From: an uncultured Eubacteriales bacterium
GTDB lineage: Bacteria > Bacillota > Clostridia > Oscillospirales > Acutalibacteraceae
NCBI GenBank assembly: GCA_934695425.1
Contig: CAKUVH010000002.1
Coordinates: forward strand, 1-64,000
Direction: 5' to 3'
DNA length: 64,000 bases
Part shown: positions 57,358-64,000 of the stretch, one piece after another
Numbering within the stretch: the first letter of the stretch is position 1
How the letters are laid out: each line of letters begins with the position of its first letter
Position numbers and translations under genes: made by a program
The notes under the pieces: generated by a model
Databases searched by the model: none
The model's input: the letters and a program-made list of their open reading frames with translations, nothing else
What the model was told of the DNA's origin: nothing

Positions 57358-59052
57358 TTAGTTACATTTTGCGATATCAAAATCATCTGTATTTTCATTG
57401 TAGGTAGCATGCACTTTATGAACGCTATTTTTCAATGATTTTTCATTAACATCTCTATAACCGACCAATTTACCGCGAAGATGCACCAAATAGTCGTTTA
57501 ATCCACGAGCACCTTTGTTTCTGATTTCAGCAGCTTCAGAAATTTTTCTTATGAGATTTTCATCGGCGTCAAGATTTAAATTATAAGATTTTACATATTC
57601 TTTTAAACTCTCGATCATAGGAGCCAGCATGCTCATGTAATCTTCAACTGTAAAATATTTAAATTCAACGATATCGAATCTGTTTACAAGAGATTTATCG
57701 CGATGAATATGTGTTCTGGATGCGCTTTTTATTTCACTTAAATCTTCTTTAGGAAGTCCCCAACACTCTCTTGCTTCGTTTGTTATACAAATAAACACGG
57801 TTCTTGAAACGTCGACATAATCGTAATCAACTCCGGATCTTACCAATAATTTTCCGGTGTCTCTTGCATCACGCAAGCGCTCCAAAATAGTATCATCTGT
57901 ATCAATTTTATGCATTTTATCGATTTCATCCAATACCACTATTACTTTATTGTTTAATCTTAGCTGACGAATAAGCTCTGAGTTTTCATTGAATATTTGG
58001 TCAGCGGGGGAGAGGTTGGAAGAATTACTCGTAGAAACATTTGAGCTTGTAACAGAGGTAGAGGTTATAAACTGCCATGGCTGCATGTCCTTGTGATACA
58101 ATGCTTTTGACAAAGCGCGTGCGGCATAAGTTTTACCTATGCCCGAATCTCCCATAAATGTCATAGTACAGGCCGATGTACATGGAACTCCGGTCTTGTC
58201 GCTTTCTTGCCATTTATCTGCCATGCCGCTTATAATATCGGATATCTTGCTTATAGCCTCATTTTGACACAGTACCTTTTCTTGCAAGCATTTATCTATG
58301 ATTCTTTTAAGTTTTACAGGGTCTTGATTAAGTTTAAAGCGATTGTAAATATATCTATTGCATATTTTTTTGAATTGATAATTTACAAATCCGAATCCAT
58401 CCTTTAGGAAGGTTCTGGCTGTGTTACTGCTTGTTGATAATCCTATCAAAATTACAGAGAACATGACTTTGTCTGCATGAGTTGACATTTTTTTCATTAG
58501 CCTGAAGTAATCTAACTGATTATAAGTAGCTAATTTTTCCATAAATCGTTTAACTAAATTTTGGCTGAAGTTATCTCCCAGAGCATGGTTGATGTTGTCG
58601 GTAAACTCCACCAATTTGAAAAGGTCATAAAATGAAGGATCGTCCACTTCTATAACATCTATATTGTTGAGTTTTAATACGTATTGAGAATATAGAATAG
58701 CAATTCTGTATTTAGCGTCAAATACACGGGAGCTACGTTCTTCAGATTCATCTCTTAAATCTTCAAAGCGCAATGATTTTGAATGTTTTTCGAAATCGTG
58801 TTCATAGTCATAATCGTTGTTATTAATATTTTTATTTAAACCTTTCATTATGAGTTCGACTTCTGCTTTGAAATTCTCATCCTCCAGTGCCTCCTCAAGC
58901 TTCGGAATCCTAGTTATAACGGGTTTTGAAATTGATGCCGCAGAAGCTTTAGGGGCGAAATCCAGATTCTTGTTTAACATAGAACCCATTCCTGAACCAA
59001 TTGATAAAGCTGCCATACTCACAGCCGAAAAGCGTTTTACTTTGGAATTCAT
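57358..59052 (-). CDS. Exported AAA+ ATPase (ClpB-D2/torsin-like)
   Basis: 564 residues. The N-terminus (KVKRFSAVSMAALSIGSGMG ... KASAAS) looks like a Sec signal peptide. An N-terminal helical domain (about 55-265) leads to an AAA+ module: Walker A GDSGIGKT (about 301-308), Walker B VIVVLDEID (about 370), sensor 1 in ICITNEA, an arginine finger in SLVNRFDIVEF and sensor 2 GARGLND (about 512). This is the HCLR-type arrangement of ClpB D2 and the lumenal torsins. A bacterial AAA+ ATPase outside the membrane has no obvious ATP source, so the signal peptide needs proof. Good promoter at 59086-59114 and AAGGAG before ATG 59052. Confidence 0.82.
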   Translation of the reverse strand: MNSKVKRFSAVSMAALSIGSGMGSMLNKNLDFAPKASAASISKPVITRIPKLEEALEDENFKAEVELIMKGLNKNINNNDYDYEHDFEKHSKSLRFEDLRDESEERSSRVFDAKYRIAILYSQYVLKLNNIDVIEVDDPSFYDLFKLVEFTDNINHALGDNFSQNLVKRFMEKLATYNQLDYFRLMKKMSTHADKVMFSVILIGLSTSSNTARTFLKDGFGFVNYQFKKICNRYIYNRFKLNQDPVKLKRIIDKCLQEKVLCQNEAISKISDIISGMADKWQESDKTGVPCTSACTMTFMGDSGIGKTYAARALSKALYHKDMQPWQFITSTSVTSSNVSTSNSSNLSPADQIFNENSELIRQLRLNNKVIVVLDEIDKMHKIDTDDTILERLRDARDTGKLLVRSGVDYDYVDVSRTVFICITNEARECWGLPKEDLSEIKSASRTHIHRDKSLVNRFDIVEFKYFTVEDYMSMLAPMIESLKEYVKSYNLNLDADENLIRKISEAAEIRNKGARGLNDYLVHLRGKLVGYRDVNEKSLKNSVHKVHATYNENTDDFDIAKCN

Positions 59053-59085
59053 ATATCTTTTCTCCTTTTTTTAATTTACGACATA

Positions 59086-59114
59086 ATTATACTACTCCTA
59101 AATCAAAATGTAAA
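59086..59114 (-). promoter_or_regulatory. Promoter of the exported AAA+ gene
   Basis: On the minus strand, TTTACA, 17-bp spacer, TATAAT. Confidence 0.72.
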
Positions 59115-59131
59115 GAGAAAATGATAAAGAA

Positions 59132-59770
59132 TTAATCATTTTTTAAAAAGTATTCGTGTGAATATCTATACTTTCCTTCGCTTTCTACGTCGCCATATCT
59201 AACGATTAGCGCGCCGTATAGGGAATTGCTTATTTTTTTATAATTTTTTATTTCAGAAAATAAAGAATATTTTTCTACAAAATCCTTTAAAGCAGCACTG
59301 GAAGTTATTAAATTTTTGTTTAAATACATTAAATTTATTTCTTGCCCCAAACTTTGCTTACTCTTTACGAGGTCCGTGTATAGATAATTATATAAAATAT
59401 CTAGATTTTCTTTGTCCAAGAATATTGTCTGCATGCGAGGATACGAGGAAGTTTTTATAGTGTAACACTTTTTTATGGGTATATCATAAAACGGAATTTT
59501 AGAAAGAGACGGCGAAATATTTTTATTGGTATATTTGGGATTCAAATCTTGAAAATCAAAATATTGCATTACTGTAGTTGTCGCTTCCGAAATAGTTATT
59601 TCAAGCTCTTTTGTATACATATTTATAGATTTTTCTAAGTGATTCTTAGATGAAACATCAGGAGTGCACATTGATTTACTTTGATTACGGTAATGAAAAA
59701 CCAGGGGAATGGTTGTTGCCAAGGTTATTGCACTCGCTGCAATTGCGGTAATTATTAGGTCTTTTCTCAT
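59132..59770 (-). CDS. Membrane-anchored protein, function unknown
   Basis: 212 residues from ATG 59770; a longer TTG reading lacks a ribosome-binding site. One N-terminal transmembrane helix (about 5-25, LIITAIAASAITLATTIPLV) and an outer domain of mixed helix/strand (KYTNKNISPSLSKIPF). It lies directly upstream of the AAA+ gene on the same strand, but that gene has its own promoter. No family recognised. Confidence 0.7.
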   Translation of the reverse strand: MRKDLIITAIAASAITLATTIPLVFHYRNQSKSMCTPDVSSKNHLEKSINMYTKELEITISEATTTVMQYFDFQDLNPKYTNKNISPSLSKIPFYDIPIKKCYTIKTSSYPRMQTIFLDKENLDILYNYLYTDLVKSKQSLGQEINLMYLNKNLITSSAALKDFVEKYSLFSEIKNYKKISNSLYGALIVRYGDVESEGKYRYSHEYFLKND

Positions 59771-59847
59771 TATAACCAACTCACTATTCAATTAAATTTC
59801 TCTATTTTGATTATATTTATTTACGATGTTTATTTCAATGATTATAA

Positions 59848-59876
59848 AAATAAAAGAGCCCCGACAAGGACTCTTA
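59848..59876 (-). terminator. Terminator of the M23 peptidase gene
   Basis: Stem AAGAGTCC / GGGCTCTT with a bulge; on the minus strand it is followed by TTATTTTTAT. It overlaps the stop codon. Confidence 0.68.
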
Positions 59877-61214
59877 ATGTACGTATTTCTGAGGGTTTTG
59901 AGCTTCTTTGTTTATTCTTACTTCAAAATGTAAATGATTTCCCGAAGAATCGCCGGTTGATCCGACTGTAGCGATTTTTTCGCCTTTTCTTACTTTTGAG
60001 TTTTGCGATACACATATGCTAAGGCAATGAGCGTACAAAGTTTCTTTTCCGTCTGAATGCTTAATAATTACACAATTTCCGTATCCTTTGCCGCTGTTCA
60101 CCACAGATTCTACCACTCCGTCATCGGCGGCAACGATATCTTTTCCTCCTACGCCCGAAGAAGATATATCAATTCCTTTATGCATTCTTCCGTTTCTCAT
60201 ACCAAATCCGCTGGTTATATTTTTTGTAAAAGGTACCGGCCATATTAATCCCGGCTCTTCTTGTTTTGTTCCTTGAAGAATTTGTTCTGAAACCGGTTCT
60301 TCGGTAGTTTCGGATTTAATTTCCGTTTTCTGAATTTCGCCGTTCTCGTTTACAAAATTTTTAACGAGTACATAAGCTTTTCCATCTTTGCCTTCTCTTA
60401 CAGTTTCTCTGTAATTTTTGTATTTGGAAGCATCTTCTAAAATCTCGGTTTCGAAAGGCAGGATTTTTTCCTCTGTATCAAATCTGAATACTGTAAAATT
60501 CAAAAGCTTTGTAATTTTTTTGAATGTAAGTGTTTCGCCTGTGAATATTAAACCATCTTCGTTATTTGCGGCCTCCATAACTTCTTTCGGAGTTACATTT
60601 AACTCTTGAGAAATAGATTCAATCGTATCCGTGTCTTTAACAGTATATTCAAAATGTTCAGTTTTATTGCCTTTTAAAATTTTAGAAATATCTGAAATAT
60701 TTTTGAATTCCTCATGTGAAAATATCCCTTTTCTTAATTCAATATTCTCGCAAAAATCCACTTCAAAATCAGGATATAAATGTTTTTTCTCTTGCTTTAA
60801 TGTTTCCAGTAATTTTTCTATTTCAGCTTCATCGTTTCCTACCGTAACTAGTTTTCCATCAACGTAAATTCCGTAACCTTCAGTAATTATTTCGTTTGAT
60901 TTTTCTATTAATTTTTCCTTTAATTCCGTTGGAGACGCCGAGCATTTGCGTTTTACTATAGGAGTGAGTTTCATTTTAGGAGTAACATTTCCCGTGCTTT
61001 CTTTTTTCTCTGCCGGAATCTGTTCCGAAATCATTTTATTAGCTTCTTCAAGAATTTTTTCATTTGTTACTGCTGCGATTTGTTTTCCGTTGTATTCCAG
61101 TGCCAATCCGTAATTTTGTCCGTTCCAGTACATTATTGTCAGACCGAATAGTACCGCCGAAGAAATAGGAGCAACGCTTTTCCTTAATATATTTAAAACT
61201 TGTTTTTTTATCAT
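59874..61214 (-). CDS. LysM/G5/M23 metallopeptidase (murein hydrolase)
   Basis: 446 residues. An N-terminal membrane anchor (about 13-33) is followed by helical and Lys-rich regions. A LysM domain (about 195-235, YTVKDTDTIESISQELNV) and a G5 domain (about 240-310, VRFDTEEKILPFET-type start FRFDTEEKILPFETEILED) come next. The last ~130 residues are the LytM/M23 endopeptidase with HKGIDIS (His...Asp) and HLHFEV (H-x-H) zinc motifs. It cleaves peptide cross-links in peptidoglycan. The Shine-Dalgarno GGGAGGG lies ~35 nt upstream of ATG with a hairpin between them. Confidence 0.9.
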   Translation of the reverse strand: MIKKQVLNILRKSVAPISSAVLFGLTIMYWNGQNYGLALEYNGKQIAAVTNEKILEEANKMISEQIPAEKKESTGNVTPKMKLTPIVKRKCSASPTELKEKLIEKSNEIITEGYGIYVDGKLVTVGNDEAEIEKLLETLKQEKKHLYPDFEVDFCENIELRKGIFSHEEFKNISDISKILKGNKTEHFEYTVKDTDTIESISQELNVTPKEVMEAANNEDGLIFTGETLTFKKITKLLNFTVFRFDTEEKILPFETEILEDASKYKNYRETVREGKDGKAYVLVKNFVNENGEIQKTEIKSETTEEPVSEQILQGTKQEEPGLIWPVPFTKNITSGFGMRNGRMHKGIDISSSGVGGKDIVAADDGVVESVVNSGKGYGNCVIIKHSDGKETLYAHCLSICVSQNSKVRKGEKIATVGSTGDSSGNHLHFEVRINKEAQNPQKYVH

Positions 61215-61221
61215 TGATTTG

Positions 61222-61243
61222 AATCTCGGATTTTTTCGAGATT
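61222..61243 (-). promoter_or_regulatory. Hairpin between ribosome-binding site and start codon of the M23 gene
   Basis: On the minus strand AATCTCG / CGAGATT forms a perfect 7-bp stem between GGGAGGG (61255-61249) and ATG 61214. Folding would bring the distant site close to the start codon. Confidence 0.5.
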
Positions 61244-61255
61244 TTGGTCCCTCCC

Positions 61256-61450
61256 GGTATTTTTTATTAAAACCTGTAAAGAATATTACAAATTACTGCG
61301 CTAATTAGTTACTTTATAGTTTGCTTTTCTTAATTAATTATAACAAAAAATTACAACAAAGCAACAATTTGGAATCAATTTTGTATAAATATATATATTA
61401 AATTTCAAAATTAAGGTTAATATATAAAAATGTACTATAAAATATCACAG
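61256..61450. other. A/T-rich divergent intergenic region
   Basis: Lies between the M23 gene and aspS; the whole gap is 312 bp. Apart from the hairpin at 61222, the M23 ribosome-binding site and the aspS promoter, no gene, riboswitch or repeat was recognised. A minus-strand promoter for the M23 gene must lie here but no clear -35/-10 pair was chosen. Confidence 0.5.
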
Positions 61451-61479
61451 TTGAAGATGGCCTTAAAGAATGATATAAT
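61451..61479 (+). promoter_or_regulatory. Extended -10 promoter of aspS-gatC-gatA
   Basis: TTGAAG, 17-bp spacer, TATAAT preceded by TGA (extended -10). Confidence 0.78.
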
Positions 61480-61526
61480 AGCGGGTAGTTGTAAAATTTA
61501 GTAAACTATAGAAAGGAATAAATCAT

Positions 61527-63278
61527 ATGATTTGTGAAAATGAATATCGCAGCCAATACTGCGGAAATGTTACAGAAGAAAATGTCGGAAAGAAAATAAG
61601 GGTTGCAGGATGGGTTGAAAACGTGCGTGACCACGGAGGAATAACTTTTGTTGACCTCAGAGACCATTACGGAAATGTTCAAGTTGTTATTCATGACGAC
61701 GAAATGATTAAAAATATTTCGAAAGAAGCTGTAATTTCTGTTTACGGCGAAGTTTTAAGACGCTCCGAAGAAAACGTCAATCCTAAACTTAAGACAGGTT
61801 TCGTGGAAATAAAATGCGAAGAACTTAAACTAATAAGCAAATCTCGTGAATTACTTCCTTTCGAGATTACCAGCTCAACCGATACCAAGGAGGAACTGCG
61901 CCTAAAATATCGTTTTCTTGACCTAAGAAATAAAGATTTACACTCAAGAATACAACTCCGCTCAGAAATACTGCATTTTTTAAGAAATAAAATGCACGAA
62001 ATGGGATTTACCGAAATTCAAACTCCTATTTTGTCAGCTTCATCGCCGGAAGGTGCCAGAGATTATCTGATCCCCAGTCGTAAGCATCATGGAAAGTTCT
62101 ATGCTTTACCTCAAGCTCCTCAAATTTTTAAGCAGCTTTTGATGGTTTCCGGTTTTGACAGATATTTTCAAATAGCTCCTTGTTTCCGCGACGAGGACTC
62201 CAGAGCTGACCGTTCTCCCGGAGAATTTTATCAGTTGGATTACGAAATGTCTTTTGCAACTCAAGAAGATGTTTTGTCTGTTACCGAAGATGTAATATAT
62301 GATACCTTTACAAAATTTTCAGATAAAAAAGTTTCTCCAAAACCTTTCAAACGTATAACTTATGCCGATGCAATGCTAACTTACGGAAGCGACAAACCTG
62401 ACCTCAGAAACCCACTTAAAATAGTTGATGTCAGTGATATTTTTGAAGGCTCGGGATTTGCTGCATTCGAAGGAAAAACAGTGAGAGCCATTACAGTTGA
62501 CGGGTGTTCATCTCAGCCGCGTAAATTTTTCGATAAGATGAACGACTATGCTTTAGAAATAGGAATGAAAGGTCTCGGATATATAAAGGTTACCGAAACC
62601 GGAGAATTTACAGGTCCGATAAATAAATTTATTCCGGATGAAAAACGAGAAATTTTATCTGAGCGTTCAAAAATAAAACCGGGTTGCGTTGTGTATTTTA
62701 TTGCCGATTCCAAAAAAGAAGCACCAAAATTTGCCGGTAAAATTCGTTCGGAACTTGGTAAACGTCTTAATTTGATAGATAACAGCAGATTTGATTTTTG
62801 TTTTGTTGTAGATTTCCCAATGTATGAGGAAGATGAAGAAACTGGAAATACAATATTTACCCATAACCCGTTTTCTATGCCTCAAGGCGGACTAAACGCC
62901 CTTTTAAACGAAAATCCTTTGAATATTCTTGCTTATCAGTATGATTTGGTTTGTAACGGAATAGAGCTTTCTTCGGGAGCGGTAAGAAATCACGATCCTG
63001 AAATAATGGTCAAAGCATTTGAAATTGCAGGTTACGGAGAAGATACCATAAAAGAAAAATTCGGTGCTCTTTATAACGCATTTAAATTCGGTGCACCGCC
63101 TCACGCGGGCATGGCTCCGGGAGTAGATAGAATGATAATGCTTCTAACCGACGAAGAAAATATAAGAGAAATAATAGCATTCCCAATGAACAGCAATGCT
63201 CAAGATGTAATGCTTGGTTCGCCAAACGAAGTAACCGAACAACAATTGCGTGAAGTTCACATAAAAATCAGAGATTAG
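61527..63278 (+). CDS. aspS: Aspartate--tRNA ligase
   Basis: 583 residues, bacterial type with the GAD insertion. An N-terminal OB-fold binds the anticodon (RVAGWVENVRDHGGITFVDLRD). Motif 2 is FRDEDSRADRSPGEF, and motif 3 GMAPGVDRMIMLL is near the end. The gene is followed after 12 bp by gatC and then gatA. Pairing with an amidotransferase suggests the enzyme may be non-discriminating and also charge tRNA-Asn (inference). AAAGGAA precedes ATG 61527. Confidence 0.96.
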   Translation: MICENEYRSQYCGNVTEENVGKKIRVAGWVENVRDHGGITFVDLRDHYGNVQVVIHDDEMIKNISKEAVISVYGEVLRRSEENVNPKLKTGFVEIKCEELKLISKSRELLPFEITSSTDTKEELRLKYRFLDLRNKDLHSRIQLRSEILHFLRNKMHEMGFTEIQTPILSASSPEGARDYLIPSRKHHGKFYALPQAPQIFKQLLMVSGFDRYFQIAPCFRDEDSRADRSPGEFYQLDYEMSFATQEDVLSVTEDVIYDTFTKFSDKKVSPKPFKRITYADAMLTYGSDKPDLRNPLKIVDVSDIFEGSGFAAFEGKTVRAITVDGCSSQPRKFFDKMNDYALEIGMKGLGYIKVTETGEFTGPINKFIPDEKREILSERSKIKPGCVVYFIADSKKEAPKFAGKIRSELGKRLNLIDNSRFDFCFVVDFPMYEEDEETGNTIFTHNPFSMPQGGLNALLNENPLNILAYQYDLVCNGIELSSGAVRNHDPEIMVKAFEIAGYGEDTIKEKFGALYNAFKFGAPPHAGMAPGVDRMIMLLTDEENIREIIAFPMNSNAQDVMLGSPNEVTEQQLREVHIKIRD

Positions 63279-63290
63279 CAGGTGATGTAA

Positions 63291-63569
63291 GTGATTAGCC
63301 GTGATGAAATGTTGAATTTAGCCAATCTTTCCAAACTGTATTTGAGCGAAGACGAGATTGAAGACGCCATGAAAGAAATGGACGGAATGATTGATTTTGC
63401 AAATCAGATAAATGAAATGAGCCTAGATTCTTACGAGACTCCGAATATAAACGGTCTTTCCAATGCTCTCAGAGATGATGAAGTAATAGAATCTTATCCT
63501 CAAAATAAAATTTTGGAAAATGTTGGCGGCGGAAAAGACGGATATTTTTACATTAAAAAATACAATTAA
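63291..63569 (+). CDS. gatC: Asp/Glu-tRNA amidotransferase subunit C
   Basis: 92 residues from GTG 63291, with AGGTGATG upstream. N-terminal SRDEMLNLANLSKLYLSEDE and IDFANQINEM are family typical; the Pro-rich/acidic linker (ETPNINGLSNALRDDEVIES) then wraps GatA in known structures. It is the small structural subunit of GatCAB. It lies between aspS and gatA. Confidence 0.93.
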   Translation: MISRDEMLNLANLSKLYLSEDEIEDAMKEMDGMIDFANQINEMSLDSYETPNINGLSNALRDDEVIESYPQNKILENVGGGKDGYFYIKKYN

Positions 63570-63615
63570 GTGTGCGTAAATTTTCTTTACACGTTTTAGG
63601 GAGGCTTGAACATTA

Positions 63616-64000
63616 ATGAATGATTCCAAAAGAGGAATAATAAAGCATATAAAAAATATGCTTTCGAATAAAGAAATTTCCTGCAAAGAGTTAACGGAAA
63701 AATATTTAAGCGAAATAAAAAAGAGCAATCTTAATGCTTACGTTACGGTTTGCGAAGAGGAAGCTTACAAAAATTCCGAAAAAGTCGATGAAAAGATAAG
63801 CTCGGGTGAAGAAATAAGCTATCTTGAAGGCGTACCGATGGCGCTCAAAGACATAATTTCGACAAACGGTATAGAAACAACATGTTGTTCCAAAATATTG
63901 TCGGGATACAAACCCATATTCGATGCGACAGTATGGGAAAAACTTAAGCAAAAAGGAGCGGTACTGCTCGGAAAACTCAACATGGATGAATTTGCAATGG
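63616..64000 (+). CDS. gatA: Asp/Glu-tRNA amidotransferase subunit A (partial at window end)
   Basis: The first 128 codons of the amidase-signature subunit, cut by the window edge. The N-terminus has ISCKELTEKYLSEIKKSNLN and AYVTVCEEEA. The catalytic Lys of the Ser-cisSer-Lys triad lies in GVPMALKDII. GAVLLGKLNMDEFAMG is the next hallmark. GGGAGG is about 11 nt before ATG 63616. With GatC and GatB it converts mischarged Asp-/Glu-tRNA to Asn-/Gln-tRNA using glutamine. Confidence 0.95.
   Translation, partial: MNDSKRGIIKHIKNMLSNKEISCKELTEKYLSEIKKSNLNAYVTVCEEEAYKNSEKVDEKISSGEEISYLEGVPMALKDIISTNGIETTCCSKILSGYKPIFDATVWEKLKQKGAVLLGKLNMDEFAM

Overview
The window reads as low-G+C (about one third G+C by eye) Clostridia-type Bacillota chromosome. 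Evidence: SigA-like promoters with 17-bp spacing, strong AGGAGG ribosome-binding sites, the rplU-prp-rpmA-obg order with a cleavable L27 N-terminus, and the sporulation genes sigG, dacF and spoIIP. A GatC/GatA pair follows aspS. The genus cannot be named from sequence alone. A large share of the non-housekeeping genes encode proteins with Sec signal peptides or membrane anchors, which suggests a host- or surface-associated lifestyle.

Layout. 0-0.5 kb: end of a gene, then a double-glycine-leader peptide gene broken by a one-base frameshift. 0.5-4.3 kb: small regulator, rpsF-ssb-rpsR, flavin split-barrel protein, tRNA-Arg, a membrane protein plus CrtO-like acyltransferase, tRNA-Ser and tRNA-Leu. 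4.4-13 kb: thrS without its TGS domain, a large secreted coiled-coil protein, tspO, type III glutamine synthetase, an alpha/beta hydrolase and pgeF. 13-18.6 kb: a heterodimeric ABC exporter with one degenerate ATPase half, a Xer-type recombinase, tRNA-Thr and tRNA-Trp. 18.7-25.2 kb: acpP, rplU-prp-rpmA (L21-leader-like), obg, mrnC, two very small proteins, a P-loop ATPase, udg and ychF. 25.4-27.9 kb: an operon for a secreted zinc phospholipase C-like protein, two paralogous secreted proteins and a GG-leader peptide. 28-31.8 kb: tRNA-Val, mtaB, trxA, trxB and a membrane Zn-ribbon-like protein. 32-39.5 kb: a 2159-residue surface protein with an XRE regulator 2 bp behind it. 39.7-47.5 kb: sigG, dacF, rluB, ndk, rubrerythrin, murC, spoIIP. 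47.5-48.7 kb: tRNA-Gln, a small membrane protein, tRNA-Pro and a lipoprotein. 49-53.7 kb: a four-gene run of secreted proteins. 53.8-59.8 kb: DUF4097, GNAT, secreted protein, NUDIX fusion and a secreted AAA+ ATPase. 59.8-64 kb: LysM/G5/M23 peptidase, aspS, gatC and the start of gatA.

The most unusual content is the 49-53.7 kb run. Its second gene encodes a complete Ras/Rab-type small GTPase with an N-terminal signal peptide and a C-terminal CVIA tetrapeptide that fits the eukaryotic CaaX prenylation box. The gene before it appears to be a degenerate GTPase-fold protein with its own signal peptide and a C-terminal CGIC. The following gene is a multi-domain secreted protein of polymorphic-toxin style. 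Together with a secreted torsin/ClpB-like AAA+ ATPase (57.4-59.1 kb) and a secreted phospholipase C-like protein (25.5 kb), this looks like a set of exported proteins using eukaryotic-type machinery. That is an inference; export, prenylation and host entry are not shown by the sequence.
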